A stretch of 64,000 nucleotides of DNA from the NCBI RefSeq assembly GCF_003073045.1, contig NC_037599.1, positions 3,844,001 to 3,908,000 on the forward strand. Reading direction: 5' to 3'. This document shows, piece by piece, positions 59,100 through 64,000 of this stretch; positions within the stretch are counted from its first letter, which is position 1; each line of letters opens with the position of its first letter. The stretch comes from Pomacea canaliculata. Its lineage: Eukaryota > Mollusca > Gastropoda > Architaenioglossa > Ampullariidae. The translations under genes and the position numbers were made by a program. The notes below the pieces were generated by a model. That model saw only the letters and a program-made list of their open reading frames with translations, did no database searches and was not told the DNA's origin.

Positions 59100-62000
59100 A
59101 ACTATTTATGGGACATGTATATACAGAGAGACAGCTGTATCCTGATCAATGAATCTGTTGGGAGAGATACCAACCACTATCGGGCTGCTTAATCAAATCA
59201 GCAAAATGTTAGTCCTACGAATCAGTTGTGAAACTGCAAATAATGGAATGTTAACGTGTATTTCCCTTACCATGATTTTGAACTTCAGGCCAATAAAAGT
59301 CTGTCGAACAGATCCCTTAAATGCTTGGCAAGTTCTAGAAACAAAACAACTGCTGAACATTTCCCATAATACTCTGCATACAACGCGATATCACGAGATA
59401 CAACGCGTCCTAACATGACGTGATGTAACCTTGAAGACGTCAAATGCCAAAATTTACGTCACGAAAGGGTTCTTTTGTTCTAATTATAGGTGTTATTCTA
59501 ATAATAGGTATCCTGCTTAACTACATGTACCCGGAACTTTTATACCACCTGAAATTTAACGAAAAAAAAGCCAGTTGTCAATTGAATGCTGTTGTTAAAT
59601 GCTTGTAATCCCTCCTCACTGACGGAATAGTGCAATGGAGACCATGCGAGGAGAAAAAAAAAGAAGAAATTAATGAATCAAAGAAAGTAAGAAAGAATTT
59701 GAAAGAAAGAACTAAGTTTCTCTTTCTCTTAGTCCTCTATTCTCCCTTCACAGATAAATCGATTTCGTTATGCTTCCATAGAAAACAAACAGCGATCGCC
59801 CGATTTTTGGACGCTTTTATAGACTTTCCCAGATCATGGTTTTCTTTTCTTTTTTGTTTTTTACTTGATGTGGTGTACATGTGTATGCATTTATTCAGCT
59901 TCAACGAGAAATGATTTATACCATACAGATGATCAGTATGATAACTTTTGCTTCTAGATTCAAAAACTTAAAATTTCTATTTCTCACTGATTAGGAGAAA
60001 GTGGACGGTGTGCGTGATGAGCACCTATAGAATGCGTACGTGTAGCTGTGTATGCATGTATGTATGCATTTGTTTATTTGTGCGCTTATTTTTATCGCTG
60101 ACGCACACATACACACACCTGCAGCACTTGGTTTGGCCATCTAGCCAACTTTTGTTATAACTAAAAGCCAGTCACGAAGTGTTTCGATCAGAAATCACTC
60201 AGCAGATGAAAAAGATGTGTGCCATACACACCTAGTCGTCACCTAGCAACCACAAAATGGCGCTTGTTTACCTCACGCAATCTTTTCATTAACTGTCGTA
60301 ATAATACATTCCTGATCCTGTTTACTTATTGCCCTCAGTAAAAGTGACCAGCATATTCTACATTTGTAATACGACATGGTTATGAACTCTGTCAATGTTA
60401 GTAGCATCAGTCCATGTTCATGATGCGTTAACCGTTGCTGTTGTTTTCATTCCCCCCCCCCCAAACCAATACCAATACTAGTTGAAGGCACTTTCCCTTT
60501 AAAACAGACAGTAAAGCAAACCCAAGCAGATACTGTTGGATAGGTAATTGTTCGTTAAATGATCAAGTACTCATAAAACGATAAATGTAGCTAAGAGAAA
60601 CAGTACTTTCTTCAGTGTGAAGTCGATATAAAACATACAAATGGTGTTCCTGTAGTTGATGGAGTGCTCTGACAATCAGGATGATTAGAATAATTCATTA
60701 AAAACAGTCGTATTTAGATATTAAAAACTGCTCAAACATTTCCTATTCAATTGGTATATCAATGGTTAATCCCGCTAACATTTTACAGACTTTACGAGGA
60801 AGAAAATGATTAAAACCGTAAGGTGACAGGCAAAAACTGTCTTTTTTTTAATTTATCGATTATGTAAGCATTGCCACATTGCTAAAGTAGAAATCAAACA
60901 AGAAAGAAGACTAATTCGAAGACGCTGACAAGACATGTTAAAGATTAAGCAGACACGCACCTCAACTGCTTATCTCCCCATGGCTCTCAATCTATTCCTC
61001 TCACTGTTTGGTTCCTTTTATCTGACACTTGTGTTTGTTGAGTTCGAAGATTTTATGGCTGCGCTTTCAGACCATGTTTGATATTGAGATTGAGTTTCAG
61101 TTGCATTTGTTTGTTTAATTCAGGCAAATTTGTGTGTTTCCAGGTTTATATATATATATGTGCGTGCGAGAGATAGAGACTGGGAGAGAGACATAGAGGC
61201 AGAGAGACAGAGATAGTTCACGAAGCGCATCTAGATAATTCGAACGTTATTGCTTCTAGCAATAATTTTGTTTGTTAACAAATACCCTAAACTGCAATGG
61301 AACTCAAGCCGTGAGACTTGGATCTCATCAGAGAGAAGTTTAAAGGTAATCGTAATTCGTTGTATTTACCTGCTGTCCTGACAGGCTCCTCGCGGCAGCA
61401 ATAGCTCTTGACTTTTGTTTATTACCCAGCAAAGTGAAAAAAAAAAAACACCCGTGTGCTCGGTCTAATGTGAATCGCCATAATAGCATGGTTGTTCGTC
61501 ACTCGATGGATTTATCGACTAGTCCAGCCGAGGGCCAGAGAATTATCTGTTGTGACGCCTCTAGTCAGCCTTTAGACTCTCCACCCTCAAAGAACAATGT
61601 GACAATGTGCCTTTTGGTGTGACAAGTAGGTTTCATGCCTGCTATTTCGTTGACGACATTGGTGAGAAGCAACAACAAGAAAAACCATTATGGCCACTGC
61701 TACTGTCAGAAAAGTATCTTCAACCTTACTGTTTGCATCAGTATCCGCGATATTTTTATTTCGGTGTTGATTTCTAAATTGCTGGAGGCCTCTTTTTCTA
61801 AGATCGTTAGTATATTGTGAAGTAAAGCGTTCGCGAGTGTTTGTGCCCATGTCTTCCCCACCTTATCTACCCTCTGACATCAAAGCCTTGACCGCTCTGC
61901 TATCTTCATCCCTAGTTTTCATAGATGTGGCGCTTACGATGAGGGAAAAAAACATTTAAAGTATTGCAAGTCCTTTGAAAATAAGCCTTCAAATAAGGTG

Positions 62001-63090
62001 AGGGGCACTGAATCCAGAGAGAAAATATTAATAAAAAGAGAATAAACCTGACATCAGTATGACTGACAGACACATGCTTTCTCCCTCGCTTGTGCGTGCC
62101 TGTGCATTTGTTTGCTTGTTTTCTATGTGAGTGTGTGTGTGGAGAAAGAGAGAGAGAAGCATACATTAACAGTGTTTCTATGCATCGCTGATGTGCCTAA
62201 TTTTTCTTTTCGCGTGAAGAATGGAGGGGAAGGGGTAAACTACAACAAAAGCAGGAACTCTGGCGTAGGCGTTCCATTCATTGTCAAGGCTGGGCTCGTC
62301 CCTGTGATAAACTAAGCAGAACGTGCCAACGTGCCAACGTATCAGCTGACAGGAAGTCAAGCTGCGACATGCTTTCCAGAGCAAACCAGAAGATCAAGTC
62401 AAATCAGTTTTTTTTCCAAAGAGCTTTTATCAATCCGCTGGCTGAAAGGACTGCACCAAACTCCATGGCGCTTACCAACATTGTCTATATGTTTGACCTG
62501 AATAACACTTGGGCGCGACTACCCACACCCGTAAACAAAGACATTACATGCATATGCGTGCGCATCCAAAGTGAGTGAGGGGAAAATTTATTACATTTAT
62601 TTTAGCTGAAAACCATAGTAAGTTGTAGCTAGCCTGATATAAAGCAGTCAAACATGGGAAATGTGTTTTATAAAGGCTGTCCACTCACCCATCTCTCTAT
62701 TATATATATATGTAAATAAAACACCATTAGATTAGTTTCACAAAAGCTTTGAATCAGAAAAAAATAAAACAAAAAAATAAATAAATAAAACATAATCAGT
62801 AGAGTTGAAGACCTACCTGAATGCTGACGACTAACAAGTCACATTAGAAACAGTCTTCTGTTCTCTTTGCTCGTGCAAGTCGTCGAGTCGCGTACCGCTG
62901 ACAGTCACCTGTAGGTACGAAATACCGATTGTCAACAACCAAACTATGCAGGTGTGAAAGTACCGTTCGCAGACAACCGACAGTAGTGACGACTCACTCA
63001 CCAGTAGCTCGTAGCATGGTTGTGGGAGACGCTTCAGTGGTCCCCGCTGTCGTCTGAGGACCGTTTGATTTTTTTACGTGGTGTCGTCTG
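59100..63090. other. Intergenic stretch with no supported gene
   Basis: AT-rich, with short TA and GA runs (61147-61215, 62702-62712, 62140-62160). Open frames are all under 95 codons and unconvincing. One regulatory motif is listed separately at 60238. Confidence 0.5.
60238..60250. promoter_or_regulatory. Perfect RFX X-box
   Basis: Seen: GTCACCTAGCAAC fits GTNRCC-N-RGYAAC exactly, followed 6 bp on by AAAATGGCGC. Known: RFX factors bind this X-box upstream of ciliary genes. No gene start is identified next to it, so a role is inference. Confidence 0.45.
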
Positions 63091-63100
63091 CTGCAGGGAA

Positions 63101-63242
63101 CAGCCAATCAGCTGCCGGCAATGGCGCGTGCGGATAGCGTTCGGCTGAGTGCGTGGTTGGAGACAGTGTTTACAGCGTGGCGTCAACGCTGCAGTTTACA
63201 ACACAATCACGGAGGGACATGGAGAACCGTCCACATAGCATG
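63101..63242 (+). promoter_or_regulatory. CCAAT-box promoter and first-exon candidate at window edge
   Basis: Seen: AGCCAATCAG at 63102-63111, then a CpG-rich stretch with AATGGCGCG (63120-63128), and an ATG at 63219-63221 that opens MENRPHSM before a possible donor ATG|GTAGTC at 63242. Inference: a promoter and short first coding exon of a plus-strand gene that continues past the window, or an untranslated first exon. CCAAT boxes work in both directions, so the transcript could also run leftward. Confidence 0.35.
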
Positions 63243-64000
63243 GTAGTCTCACTTGATCGCCTACAATAACCGTCGAACTTCTCCACCATTCCATTTGTCG
63301 AGCGATTTCCATATCATGAGAGAGTGAAAGGAGTATGCTGAGGATTACTAACTTAATTACACAGTGCATGTAAACAAACTGATATTATTTTATCAGTTTT
63401 CGAGGAAAGTCAATAATCGTAGGATAAAAATACATGAAACCGACCGTAAATCCTTCGCGTGACAAAGTCATTGATCTTTGAATCGATCGATTGATTCTGA
63501 CCTATCACACACGCTCGAACAGGTCTCTTACCTGTATTTATTTGTTAACCAGCTGCCTCTGTTTCTGTTCATTTTTTTTTTTTTTTTTTTCTTTTCTGTT
63601 ACAAATAGTGTTTATCAGATCTGGAAGGGGTGTGGTGCAAAAGAGTTTGGTGGAGGAGGTGGATAACTATCGCTGTGCGGAGTGAAGTAAGGTCCCTTTC
63701 ATTGTGCCAAACGAAGCAGTAGTGTATGGTGCAGGGAAGATAACTACTATAAATTTAATTTCAATATAAGGTTGTGTCCCTTACATTGTGTGCTTATTAT
63801 CTGGAAGTTGATGGCTTAAATGGGCTGTATATAATTATATATAATTCAACATACGGTATCAAAATGTATAAATTGATAACATTTATAAGCGCAATATTGC
63901 GGGTTTTGTAATCGGTAAGCAGAGACACATCGTGATTTTTCTAAACTTGGAAAGCCCTCCCCTAACATCGGGTGTCCTTTCACATATACAGTAATTATAT
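63243..64000. other. Possible first intron or intergenic sequence, nothing identified
   Basis: Contains a T-run (63572-63590) and AT-rich sequence with a TATATAATTATATATAATT palindromic patch at 63826-63846. No exon was recognised. Confidence 0.4.

Overview
This window looks like nuclear DNA from an animal, most likely a mollusc or another lophotrochozoan, although the species cannot be fixed from the sequence alone. The reasons are spliced genes with GT-AG introns whose exons encode clear animal orthologues, a eukaryotic tRNA-Gln gene with internal A and B boxes, tRNA-derived SINE-like repeats, hAT transposon relics and long simple repeats. Most of the window is AT-rich non-coding DNA.

Layout. 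Positions 130-2450 hold a CpG-rich block of short protein-like open frames with breaks. I could not identify it; it contains two diverged copies of one motif. Positions 2600-29000 are mainly intergenic. They hold microsatellites and minisatellites, a three-copy repeat carrying ETS/YY1-like motifs, tRNA-Gln(CTG) on the minus strand at 8683-8754, a complete 3.2-kb hAT element with a perfect 8-bp target duplication (12066-15281), a 268-bp tetranucleotide tract, two SINE-like relics and three NRF1-type palindromes.

Positions 29483-47430 are the gene-dense core. A 26-exon minus-strand gene encodes the exosome RNA helicase MTR4. A divergent 7-exon plus-strand gene encodes a TXNDC12/ERp18-like ER thioredoxin. 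Their start codons are only 436 bp apart, so they probably share a bidirectional promoter. Two terminal-inverted-repeat elements sit in introns of these genes.

Positions 47430-64000 hold one confident gene, a single-coding-exon Tctex1-domain (DYNLT5-like) dynein light chain on the minus strand (52090-52692). They also hold an unidentified 190-codon frame with one stop (57421-57990), a dispersed repeat, a perfect RFX X-box and a CCAAT-box/first-exon candidate near the right edge.

The three confident genes have separate housekeeping roles (nuclear RNA surveillance, ER redox folding, dynein/cilia transport). I see no sign of a functional cluster. The observations most worth checking are the unexplained 5' coding block, a one-base phase conflict in MTR4, a duplicated splice donor that creates a potential 15-nt microexon in MTR4 intron 1, and the broken frame at 57.4-58.0 kb.
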